In this document: in pieces, positions 41,626 to 49,867 of the stretch
Numbering within the stretch: position 1 is the stretch's first letter
Layout: every line of letters begins with the position of its first letter
Assembly (NCBI GenBank): GCA_937897985.1
Contig: CALCBD010000032.1
Span: 62,001-126,000 of the forward strand
Direction of reading: 5' to 3'
Length of the DNA: 64,000 nt
Origin: an uncultured Paludibacter sp.
Lineage (GTDB): Bacteria; Bacteroidota; Bacteroidia; Bacteroidales; Paludibacteraceae
Position numbers and translations under genes: made by a program
The notes under the pieces: generated by a model
The model's database searches: none
What the model was told of the DNA's origin: nothing
What the model saw: the letters and a program-made list of their open reading frames with translations, nothing else

Positions 41626-43182
41626 TTAATAACTTGGATTATTTAAAATTATAATTTCGTTGTTGGTGTCAATTTCGGTTTGTGGGATTGGCAACAACAA
41701 ACGGTCGTTGATAAAGAAACTTTCGATAGGAGGCAGGATAGGACTGTATTTGGAATAAAGTGCAGCCCAGTCTGTCACAAAGTGATGTGTTTTGAGAATG
41801 TTCATTGCCATGTCCGGATCGCCGTAGGATTTGTTCATTCTTAATAAGTCATACCAGCGCTGGTTTTCGAAAGCAAGTTCTATCCTTCGTTCTTTGTAAA
41901 CAGCATCCAGAGCAGCGGTGGTTGATGTGAATGCCGGAAGCGGATCAACACCGGCCCGGGCACGAACCTTATTTACTTCTATGTGAGCATTTACATATTC
42001 AGTGGGGTCTTGCGCTAATAATTCGGCATATAACAATACAATATCGGCATAGCGTATGACAGGCCAGTCGTTTTCCGATTGTTTTGACTGAGTCATGGTA
42101 GCATCCTGATATTTAGAGATATAAGGGATTAGTGTGGTTGGTGTTTTTTGCCAGTTTCCGAAACTTGCTGCAGTACGGGTATCTTTTACATCCGAAGCCA
42201 TCAGACTCATTAATTCTAATGTAGGGTTGTTGTTTCCTTCGGGAGTTCCGATTTTCAGAAAAATATTGGCAGAACCATCAGGGGCGAAATTAGTCCAGAA
42301 AGGGGATCCTATACCGGAAGTTCCACCCAGATAACGTACAGCAAAAATAATTTCTTTGTTCATTTCGTTACTTATGTTGAAAATATTGGCATAAGCACTT
42401 GCTGAAATTCCCTTATCGGTAAGCAGACCATAGGCAGGTGCAGCCATCACTTCCTGTAAAAGCGGCTTGGCTAATGCCAGATTTTCCGCTCCTCCGATTT
42501 GCATATACACTTTTGCCAACATGGCTTTAGCAGCCCATTTTGTAATTCTTCCCTTGTCGCTGGCTATTGCATAGGCGTCAGGAGCTTCGCCGGCAGCTTT
42601 TATCAAATCGGGTATTATTATTTCATTGTAAATTTCGCTCACAGGACTACGGTTGATCTTTTTGGCTTCGTTTGGCCCGATTACGGTGGTTACCTTAAAC
42701 ATATCTCCGAAAAGATTTACCAGTGTAAAATAATGATATGCACGCATAAAAAGAAGTTCACCTTCGTACTGAGCCCTTGTGGCTTCGATAGTTACATATT
42801 TATTGTCGGCTACCGATGGCAGTACAGCATTGATGTTGGAAATGTTTTGAAACAGCCTGTACCAATAGTCTTTTATCATAGGTAAACTCGATGAGGGACG
42901 GAAAAAAGCGAGGTCGCATAAATCAACCCGTTCGCCTGATCCGGTTCCTGTGTTGGCATTACAGGTATTGTCACTTCTGAACTCCGTAAACCGCCATTCA
43001 ACAGCAGTCACATTGCACATCCCGGCATAGCATCCCATTATACCTAAATTGATACGCGTAGGATTCGTATAAAAATCAACCTGCGAAAGTACAGATTCAG
43101 GATTGTCGGTGAGTATATCTTCACAGCTACTCAGCGTGAAAAGTGCTGATATGAAGAGAATTATTCCAATTTTATTTTTCAT
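41626..43182 (-). CDS. SusD/RagB-type nutrient-uptake outer-membrane lipoprotein
   Basis: A 518-residue surface lipoprotein that forms the lid of the SusC transporter and binds oligosaccharide. Lipobox ALFTLSSCEDILTDNPES with Cys at residue 20. SusD marks are FYTNPTRINLGIMGCYAGM, the TPR-like core (GELLFMRAYHYFTLVNLFGD), KAMLAKVYMQIGG, and the C-terminal NKVRARAGVDPLP, YKERRIELAFENQRWYDLLR and LLPIPQTEIDTNN (quoted in parts). It starts 27 bases after the SusC stop; the two are always paired. Confidence 0.96.
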   Translation of the reverse strand: MKNKIGIILFISALFTLSSCEDILTDNPESVLSQVDFYTNPTRINLGIMGCYAGMCNVTAVEWRFTEFRSDNTCNANTGTGSGERVDLCDLAFFRPSSSLPMIKDYWYRLFQNISNINAVLPSVADNKYVTIEATRAQYEGELLFMRAYHYFTLVNLFGDMFKVTTVIGPNEAKKINRSPVSEIYNEIIIPDLIKAAGEAPDAYAIASDKGRITKWAAKAMLAKVYMQIGGAENLALAKPLLQEVMAAPAYGLLTDKGISASAYANIFNISNEMNKEIIFAVRYLGGTSGIGSPFWTNFAPDGSANIFLKIGTPEGNNNPTLELMSLMASDVKDTRTAASFGNWQKTPTTLIPYISKYQDATMTQSKQSENDWPVIRYADIVLLYAELLAQDPTEYVNAHIEVNKVRARAGVDPLPAFTSTTAALDAVYKERRIELAFENQRWYDLLRMNKSYGDPDMAMNILKTHHFVTDWAALYSKYSPILPPIESFFINDRLLLPIPQTEIDTNNEIIILNNPSY

Positions 43183-43209
43183 TTTTGTAATTTTTTAGAA
43201 ATTAGTTGA

Positions 43210-46200
43210 TTAGAATGTTAAGTCAAATCCAATGGTATAAGTCCTGTTCAAAGGGAATGCTCCTCTTTGATAACCATCACGCAACGGATTTTTGTTTGTA
43301 TCCTGCGGATTTGGTGAAAAGTCCTGATCGCCGGAGTTAATACTTTCCTTACGTGCTTCGGGATTGATACCCCGATAGTTTGAACCCATAAAATAGAGCA
43401 GGTTTTGTCCCGAAAAATAAGCCCTGAGTGCACTAAAACCAATTTTTTTGCAAATATTTGAAGGTAAATTATATCCGAACGACAAATCGCGTAAAGCGGC
43501 ATACGATGCATCTTCCAAACAATAGTCGCTCAACATAAGGTCTCCACCGTTTGTGGTTGTTCCGTAAACCGTTTTTCCGTCTCCGGGGAAATTCGGACTT
43601 ACATAACGGTTTTTAACGTAAGCCATATTGGTACGAAGTTGTTCGTTGTAATTGATATTACCGTTGATCAGTAAGCCACCCTGACTTCCCTGAAACATAA
43701 AACTCAAATCGAACTGTCTGTAATTGAATGTGTTGGTTATACCCCAGGTGAAGTCGGGGAATGGTGTTCCCAGTACCACACGGTCGTCTGTATTGATGGC
43801 ATTATCACCATTGATATTTTCAACCTTTAAGCCACCGACAATAGGTGCATATTTCGTATAATTAAACGGAACGCCATTTTTATCGGTCACTGCTTTTGCT
43901 GCAGCCACTTCCTCAAAACTTGTCCAGACGCCGGCACTTTTATATCCAAAAAACTGAATAGCCGGTTGACCGACGATAGCCCGGTATACTTCGTTTCGTT
44001 CACCAAAATTGTCGACGTGATCCTGTGTTCCGTAACTGATTAAAGTGTTTTTATTTGTTGAGAAGTTGGCCGATGTTTTCCACTTGAAGCGTTTGGAATC
44101 GATGTTAGTGGTGGTCAGTTCAATTTCAAGACCTTTATTATTAACCCGTCCGATATTGTTCCAATACATTTGATGACCGGTGATAAACATGGCCGGTTGT
44201 TGTAATAAAAGTTGAATAGTGTAGGAGTCATACATATCCACAGTCAGGTTTACACGGCTATTGAACAGGCCAATGTCGATACCCAGATCCGTTTCACTGG
44301 TTCTTTCCCATGTAATATCGGGATTTCCGAGCGAGGAACCATTTGCGGATAAACCGGACTGAATGGTACCAACTCCCGAACCACTTGAATAGTTATTTGT
44401 ATTCAACAGATTCATGTAAGCATATTGAGGGATTTCGTTATTTCCGGTTAATCCCATACTTAATCTGAATTTCAGATTTGAAAGCCAGGTAAGATTTTTC
44501 ATAAAACTTTCTTCTGATGCGCGCCAACCTAACGAACCAGCCGGGAATGTTCCCCATTTGTGTCCTGCAGCAAAGATGGAACTTCCATCAGCGCGAAGGC
44601 TTACTGACCCCAGATACTTACCTTTGAAAGCATAATTTATCCTGCCAAGATATGACATCAATGCCTCGGTGTAATAATAGCTTGTAGAGCCGTTTACACC
44701 TGTCGATGGATTATCGACAAGTATGTATGTTCCCATATTAAAGGAAAGTAACTCCTCGTCAGGATAATTGGTTCCAACCATTTTGTTGAATTTGCTTCCT
44801 GTTTTTTGAAGTGTAAAACCGGCCAAAGCACCAATTTCATGATTACCGGTTTTTTTTGTGTAATTCAGGGTGTTTTCAGTCAGTAATTCTGAACGTAAAT
44901 TCATCAATCTGTCTAATTCATTGGGAGCTCCAAATGTAGTTGCCGAAGTTTTTTGCTTTTTATTGTACTCTTTATAAGCAATATACACGCTGTTGGAACT
45001 TTTAAATTCCAATCCTTTTATTAATTTAACCGAAATGTATGCATTGCTTTGCAAACGATAATCATCGGTGAAGATTCTGGTACGTTCACGAATAGAAGTT
45101 GGATTTTGCTGACTCGAGCCACCGGGATTGGCTCCGGTTATGTTCCATATTTCGCCATTAAGGCCTTCGCCTGTAATGATAGTTCCGTTAAAATCAGACT
45201 GGGTGGCATAATCTCCAACTGCTTTACCGGTCAGGGTGGCTGTTGCTTCATTGTGGCGTATAGGTAACCAGGTCGGGTAACGACTATAATTATTCAGGTC
45301 GATACCGGGGTTTTCCTTATGACTGAATGAGGGTGAAAAACTAAAGCCTACAGTTACTTTTTGCGACAAATCGGCATCCATTTTTGCTCTTAATGTGTAT
45401 TTGTCATATGTGCTGTTTTTCATAATTCCATTCTCGCCGGTATAAACACCCGAAATATAATATTTCAGATTTTTATCACCACCCGAAGCACTTAACTGGT
45501 AGTTGTTGTTCGTTCCGAAAGGTCTTAATGCATCGTTAACCCAGTCGGTTGGTTGATCGGCAAAGTATTTCTCAATTAAATAAGCTGCCTGATCGCCGGT
45601 TGTCATCATGTTGTATTTCATGGTAGCAGACGAACCATCCACTAAAGGATCCATTCTTCGTAAGTTTGCCTCATCCATATATAGTTGCATAACCTCCTTT
45701 TGGGTGAGCATATCCGGCATTTTCAAAGCATTACGTATACCGGTGTACATTTTAAAACTGTACTTAGGTTTCTTGATATTGCCGTTTTTTGTAGTTATCA
45801 GAATAACCCCGCCTGCTGCTCTTGAACCGTAAAGTGCCGACGAAGAAGCATCTTTTAAAACTTCAACCGATTCAACATCGCCCATACTTACAGTTGCTAA
45901 ACCGTCGGGTGTAGGCACTCCATCGATAACTATTAATGGTGAGACATTTGCACTGATAGAACCCATCCCGCGAACACGAATAAGAGCAGCTTCTCCGGCT
46001 TCCGGATCGACATTTAAAATCTGAACGCCGGCCATTTTTCCCTGCAGTGCCTGCTCAATATTCGAAACCGGTATTTCGTCAAGTTTTTCGTTCTTGAGTT
46101 TGGCAATTGCACCCGTTAAATGTGATTTTTGCTGGGTTCCATAGGCTACAACCACTACTTCATCCATCACTTTGGTATCTTCTTCCAAAACCACGTTTAA

Positions 46201-46491
46201 AACTGCAGAGTTGCCGACTTCTTTTAAAACGGTTTTGTATCCAATGTAAGAAAATACAATCGAAGCTTTGTTGTTGGGTACCTGAATGGAGTATTTTCCA
46301 TTAAAATCGGTAATTGTTCCCGATTTCGAACCACTCACTAATACATTAACTCCGATAAGAGGATCGTTTTTACCATCGGTCACCGTTCCTGAAACTTTAA
46401 TTTGTGAAAACCCGCTTGATATTCCGGTAATTAAAATTACGAAACAAAGCAGCACTTTTCTGACAAATTGATTGTCTTTTGATCTTTTCAT
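43210..46491 (-). CDS. SusC/RagA-type TonB-linked outer-membrane transporter
   Basis: A 1093-residue outer-membrane beta-barrel that imports oligosaccharides using TonB energy. Signal peptide to about residue 29 (CFVILITGISSGFSQ). The N-terminal carboxypeptidase-regulatory-like domain (about 30-115) includes IKVSGTVTDGKNDPLIGVNV and FSYIGYKT. The plug domain (about 120-240) includes VVVVAYGTQQKSHLTGAI, ALQGKMAGVQI, RVRGMGSIS and DASSSALYGSRAAGGVILITT. The rest is the barrel, ending in FPLNRTYTIGFDLTF. The start at 46491 removes an unlikely 17-residue extension. It lies 62 bases after the GH2 gene and before susD. Confidence 0.96.
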   Translation of the reverse strand: MKRSKDNQFVRKVLLCFVILITGISSGFSQIKVSGTVTDGKNDPLIGVNVLVSGSKSGTITDFNGKYSIQVPNNKASIVFSYIGYKTVLKEVGNSAVLNVVLEEDTKVMDEVVVVAYGTQQKSHLTGAIAKLKNEKLDEIPVSNIEQALQGKMAGVQILNVDPEAGEAALIRVRGMGSISANVSPLIVIDGVPTPDGLATVSMGDVESVEVLKDASSSALYGSRAAGGVILITTKNGNIKKPKYSFKMYTGIRNALKMPDMLTQKEVMQLYMDEANLRRMDPLVDGSSATMKYNMMTTGDQAAYLIEKYFADQPTDWVNDALRPFGTNNNYQLSASGGDKNLKYYISGVYTGENGIMKNSTYDKYTLRAKMDADLSQKVTVGFSFSPSFSHKENPGIDLNNYSRYPTWLPIRHNEATATLTGKAVGDYATQSDFNGTIITGEGLNGEIWNITGANPGGSSQQNPTSIRERTRIFTDDYRLQSNAYISVKLIKGLEFKSSNSVYIAYKEYNKKQKTSATTFGAPNELDRLMNLRSELLTENTLNYTKKTGNHEIGALAGFTLQKTGSKFNKMVGTNYPDEELLSFNMGTYILVDNPSTGVNGSTSYYYTEALMSYLGRINYAFKGKYLGSVSLRADGSSIFAAGHKWGTFPAGSLGWRASEESFMKNLTWLSNLKFRLSMGLTGNNEIPQYAYMNLLNTNNYSSGSGVGTIQSGLSANGSSLGNPDITWERTSETDLGIDIGLFNSRVNLTVDMYDSYTIQLLLQQPAMFITGHQMYWNNIGRVNNKGLEIELTTTNIDSKRFKWKTSANFSTNKNTLISYGTQDHVDNFGERNEVYRAIVGQPAIQFFGYKSAGVWTSFEEVAAAKAVTDKNGVPFNYTKYAPIVGGLKVENINGDNAINTDDRVVLGTPFPDFTWGITNTFNYRQFDLSFMFQGSQGGLLINGNINYNEQLRTNMAYVKNRYVSPNFPGDGKTVYGTTTNGGDLMLSDYCLEDASYAALRDLSFGYNLPSNICKKIGFSALRAYFSGQNLLYFMGSNYRGINPEARKESINSGDQDFSPNPQDTNKNPLRDGYQRGAFPLNRTYTIGFDLTF

Positions 46492-46553
46492 GTACTTGAA
46501 ATTTAAATAATTATAGATATAACTGGTTATTTTGTTTGTCAATTAGTAATTGT

Positions 46554-49040
46554 TCAGAGCCTGATAAACTGTGTTTTAACTTTAGCTGACCTGACTGACA
46601 CAATACTGTTTTGCCCTTTTAGAAGCACTTTTACACGCGCTCTTCCATTTTGTGCCTGTACTTTTTTCGAACCACCTGCAGTTCCCTGATAAATCAGAAG
46701 TGTGTCGTCGCCGGTAATGTCAAATTCAATGAAATCGGCGGCATCCAGGCATTTAACGCCTTTTGAGTCGGTCAACTGTGCTTCCACCCACATTTCATTG
46801 TCCGAAACCTTTATTGTTTTACACTCCATTTGAGCAACATCGCCCCACTTTTCTGTTTGGTATTCGAAATGAATTTCATCAACCAGCATACTGTCTTTTT
46901 TAGTTTTGGTTTTTATAGTTGCTACAGCTTTAAGCGTGTTTTTGCCTGCCTGTGGAACCGCATTCCAGCGAAGGCCTGCTGCAGGAAAATCATCGGTAAC
47001 ACGTTGTTTTATACCTAAGCTTTTTCCATTGAGAAATAATTCAACTTTCGGGCAGTTTGAAAACACTTTGAATGTTTTAAGTTCGTTTTCTTCTCCCCAA
47101 CGCACCGGCCATGTGTGTCCGTAAATATGTATCATTGGCTGCTGTGACCAGTACGACTGAAATACATAATAACTTTCCTTGGGTGTTAAGTCGCGTTCAA
47201 CGACTCCTTTTTGATTCACGTACGGAATTGGATTCTCAGGGCGTAACGGTGTCGAAAAATCCTTGAATACCCAGGCTGCTGTACCTGTGAGCCAGGGCAT
47301 TTTTTCCTGTTCTTTCAAGTGCCAGTCGAACAGCTCAACCATATACGACTCACTCCAGTCGCCATCTTTCGAAACACGTGGTGAACCTCCTTTCAGGGTA
47401 GCGTCGCCGGCGCGTTCGTCGGCTGTAGGGCTGGGATTTACTTTGTCGAGACCATACGTCGGGTGTTCCGAATGCCTTCCGGCATGACTATCGCCGCCCC
47501 ATTCAGCGTGCAGGAACCGTTTCACTTTGTTTTTTTCGGTTTCACTCACTTTCATATAATCGGTGTAGACACCACGGTACCAGCCTGCCCAGATTGATGG
47601 TGAATAAACATCAGTTATATCGTTACAAAAATCGCAACGCCGAATGGAAGTAACCCGGGTAGAATCAATCGAATGCGACAAATCATTCAATTCTTTCATG
47701 AATTTTCGGATTTTTTCCTTGTTAAATTCTTCAAAATCGCCCGGCCAGTCGTTTTCATTTCCCAATCCCCATAATACGATAGAGGGGTGATTACGATGTT
47801 GTGCTATCATATTTTCGAGCATCCGTTTTGCCTGATTCTGATATTCCCTGCCTCCTAATCCGCCTCTGCACCAGGGAATTTCTTCCCAGACAATCAAACC
47901 TAACGAGTCGCACAATTCAAGCACCAGTTCGGATTGCTGGTAATGCCCCAGACGTATAAAATTGGCGCCCATATCCTTAATGAGTTTCATTTCACGGATA
48001 ATCTGTTCGTCGGTCATTGCAGCCCCAACTCCGGCATGATCTTCGTGTCGGTGCGTTCCCCGTAATAACAGGCGTTTCCCGTTGAGCAAAAATGGTCCTT
48101 TTTCCTGAAATTCAAAATAACGAAACCCGATTTTTTCGGAAAAACTTTGTTCTCCGGCTTTGCTCTTCAACGTAACGATACATTTATATAAGTTTGGAGA
48201 TAACGGCGACCAAAGTAATGGTTTTTTTACTTCGAATGCTAATTTTGATGTATTAATATTTTTCAAATTAATTATTTCTGATTTTTCAGCAATTAATTTC
48301 GAAGCGGGAGAGAATAGCTGTACAGAAACCTCTGCTGTTTCTGTGTCGGAATAATTTAACAAAGAAGTTGTAACTGATACAGTTGCATTGTTCGATGCGG
48401 GATTTACAATTGCATCAATGGCAGGTTTGCGAAAAGTGACTGCCGGTGAATATACCAGATTCAAATGCCTGTATATACCACCATATAAATTAAAATCAGA
48501 CATGGCTGAAGGAATCCGTTCCGGGTTGCGGGCATTACTTACCCGAATTGAGAGTGGAACCATAGAATTAAACTGACTCTTAAACAGATTGTTTTTTCTG
48601 AAATTTTCAACAGCTTCTGTTATATCCACACTCCATTCGTCATATCCGCCTACATGGCTACCCACTTTGGTGGTATAAATATACACTTCCGCTTCCTGTC
48701 CGACTCCTTCAAAATGTAAAAAAATTCGTCCTAAAGGATTTTCAGCGGAAATTAAAGTTTTATACCAGGCAGGACCCTGATAGTAATTAGTATTTGAATC
48801 GAGAGCGTCCAATGAATTGTAGCAATGAGGCAGGGTTACCGGTGTCCATATCTGAACACTCTCCGGCGACTCGGGGGCAGCAGGACGAACAGCTTCCCAT
48901 ATTCCGCCTAAATCACTTTTTATAAATTGCCAGTTGTTATTTAAACGAATACTTTTGCCAACAGGGATATTTGCGATACTTAGCGTTGAATGAAATGCCA
49001 AAGCAATAATGAGCAAAAATTGAAAGTGTTTTTTTAGCAT
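46554..49040 (-). CDS. GH2 family glycosidase (beta-galactosidase or beta-glucuronidase type)
   Basis: An 828-residue exported glycosidase, first gene of the main locus operon. Signal peptide about 1-23. In order: sugar-binding jelly roll (about 30-200), immunoglobulin-like domain (about 205-310), TIM barrel (about 315-620; RLLLRGTHRHEDHAGVG, then GANFIRLGHYQQSE) and C-terminal beta domains. The catalytic acid/base is E429 in LWGLGNENDWPG; the nucleophile is probably E513 in FLHAEWGGDSHAG. Within GH2, both beta-galactosidase and beta-glucuronidase activity fit. It would trim sugars next to the uronates released by the lyases. A TAATTTTG motif lies 41 bases upstream (49081-49088). Confidence 0.92.
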   Translation of the reverse strand: MLKKHFQFLLIIALAFHSTLSIANIPVGKSIRLNNNWQFIKSDLGGIWEAVRPAAPESPESVQIWTPVTLPHCYNSLDALDSNTNYYQGPAWYKTLISAENPLGRIFLHFEGVGQEAEVYIYTTKVGSHVGGYDEWSVDITEAVENFRKNNLFKSQFNSMVPLSIRVSNARNPERIPSAMSDFNLYGGIYRHLNLVYSPAVTFRKPAIDAIVNPASNNATVSVTTSLLNYSDTETAEVSVQLFSPASKLIAEKSEIINLKNINTSKLAFEVKKPLLWSPLSPNLYKCIVTLKSKAGEQSFSEKIGFRYFEFQEKGPFLLNGKRLLLRGTHRHEDHAGVGAAMTDEQIIREMKLIKDMGANFIRLGHYQQSELVLELCDSLGLIVWEEIPWCRGGLGGREYQNQAKRMLENMIAQHRNHPSIVLWGLGNENDWPGDFEEFNKEKIRKFMKELNDLSHSIDSTRVTSIRRCDFCNDITDVYSPSIWAGWYRGVYTDYMKVSETEKNKVKRFLHAEWGGDSHAGRHSEHPTYGLDKVNPSPTADERAGDATLKGGSPRVSKDGDWSESYMVELFDWHLKEQEKMPWLTGTAAWVFKDFSTPLRPENPIPYVNQKGVVERDLTPKESYYVFQSYWSQQPMIHIYGHTWPVRWGEENELKTFKVFSNCPKVELFLNGKSLGIKQRVTDDFPAAGLRWNAVPQAGKNTLKAVATIKTKTKKDSMLVDEIHFEYQTEKWGDVAQMECKTIKVSDNEMWVEAQLTDSKGVKCLDAADFIEFDITGDDTLLIYQGTAGGSKKVQAQNGRARVKVLLKGQNSIVSVRSAKVKTQFIRL

Positions 49041-49080
49041 AGTAATAACTGTGAGTTAAAATTGCGTTTTTAATCCGGAA

Positions 49081-49088
49081 CAAAATTA
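49081..49088 (-). promoter_or_regulatory. -7 box TAATTTTG, candidate main promoter of the polysaccharide operon
   Basis: The minus strand reads TAATTTTGT, matching TAnnTTTG, 41 bases before the GH2 start. The HTCS would be expected to bind further upstream in 49090-49570, but I saw no clear direct or inverted repeat there. The rest of that stretch shows no gene I can support. Confidence 0.45.
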
Positions 49089-49574
49089 GTATTTGAGCTG
49101 AATCATGAATTTCAACAATAGACCAATTACTTTCAATTTTATTGCATAATGCGAATCAGAGCTTGAATTACGTTATTCAGGTGACTTTTTCGGGCTTGTT
49201 TCTGACTTCTTCCGATAAGAAAATAACAGGAATACGTCCTTTCAATCAAATCACATGAATCCAATGTTGAGCCGGTTCCGCAAAGTCAGATATTATTAAT
49301 TTTGAACGCCGGTGGGAGATTGCGGATTAACGTGGAGAACGCCATGACCTAAGGCGCAAAAAATTAATCAGGTCAACTTTAGCAGGATAAAGCTGCTACA
49401 CTGCTTCATACAAAAATTCAGGCGCGTAGAACTGACATCTTATTCAAAAATACAGAAACCAAACAATTTCAACCCCGGATTTGCTATCATACTAAACATG
49501 AAAATAATGAATTATGAATTATCAAAAAGTGAAAGGTGGGGAGACGGCAGGGAAATCATATCGTTTAAAACAAA

Positions 49575-49608
49575 AATCCTCTGATAACATTTTAATTATC
49601 AGAGGATT
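49575..49608 (-). terminator. Terminator of tRNA-Arg
   Basis: A perfect 13-base stem (AATCCTCTGATAA and its complement) with an 8-base loop and T-rich tails on both strands (TTTTTGTTTT on the minus strand). It lies 17 bases past the 3' end of the tRNA. Confidence 0.85.
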
Positions 49609-49625
49609 ATTTTTTGTTTTGTTAG

Positions 49626-49699
49626 TGACCGCGACAGGATTCAAACCTGTAACCCCCACATCCGTAGTGTGGTACTCTATTCAGTTGAGCTACGCAGCC
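49626..49699 (-). tRNA. tRNA-Arg (anticodon ACG)
   Basis: A 74-base tRNA on the minus strand. Acceptor stem GGCTGCG pairs with CGCGGTC (two G-U pairs). D arm GCTC/GAGT. Anticodon stem CCACA/TGTGG around the loop CTACGGA, giving anticodon ACG (read as ICG after editing). Five-base variable loop. T arm ACAGG/CCTGT with loop TTTGAAT. Discriminator base A; CCA is not encoded. It has its own promoter (49717-49748) and terminator. Confidence 0.96.
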
Positions 49700-49716
49700 A
49701 TTTTTCTTTAGCGAGT

Positions 49717-49748
49717 GCAAAGATAATGCTATTTTTTGTTTATGCAAA
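49717..49748 (-). promoter_or_regulatory. Complete Bacteroidota promoter for tRNA-Arg
   Basis: The minus strand shows TTTG (-33, complement of 49745-49748), a 19-base spacer, and TATCTTTGC (-7, 49717-49725), 17 bases before the mature tRNA start. Both boxes and spacing match the Bacteroidota consensus. Confidence 0.8.
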
Positions 49749-49867
49749 AAGAAAATGAATTTTTAAATTATAAAAAGTGACTTTTAAAACAATTTTACGC
49801 TTCAATTCAGCCGAATGCAAATTAAATATAGCGAGAGATGTTTTTCACAAACGTTTCATTATTAATG

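Noticed and set aside
49514..49711. 65-residue open frame on the plus strand
   Set aside because: It runs through the terminator hairpin and antisense to tRNA-Arg.
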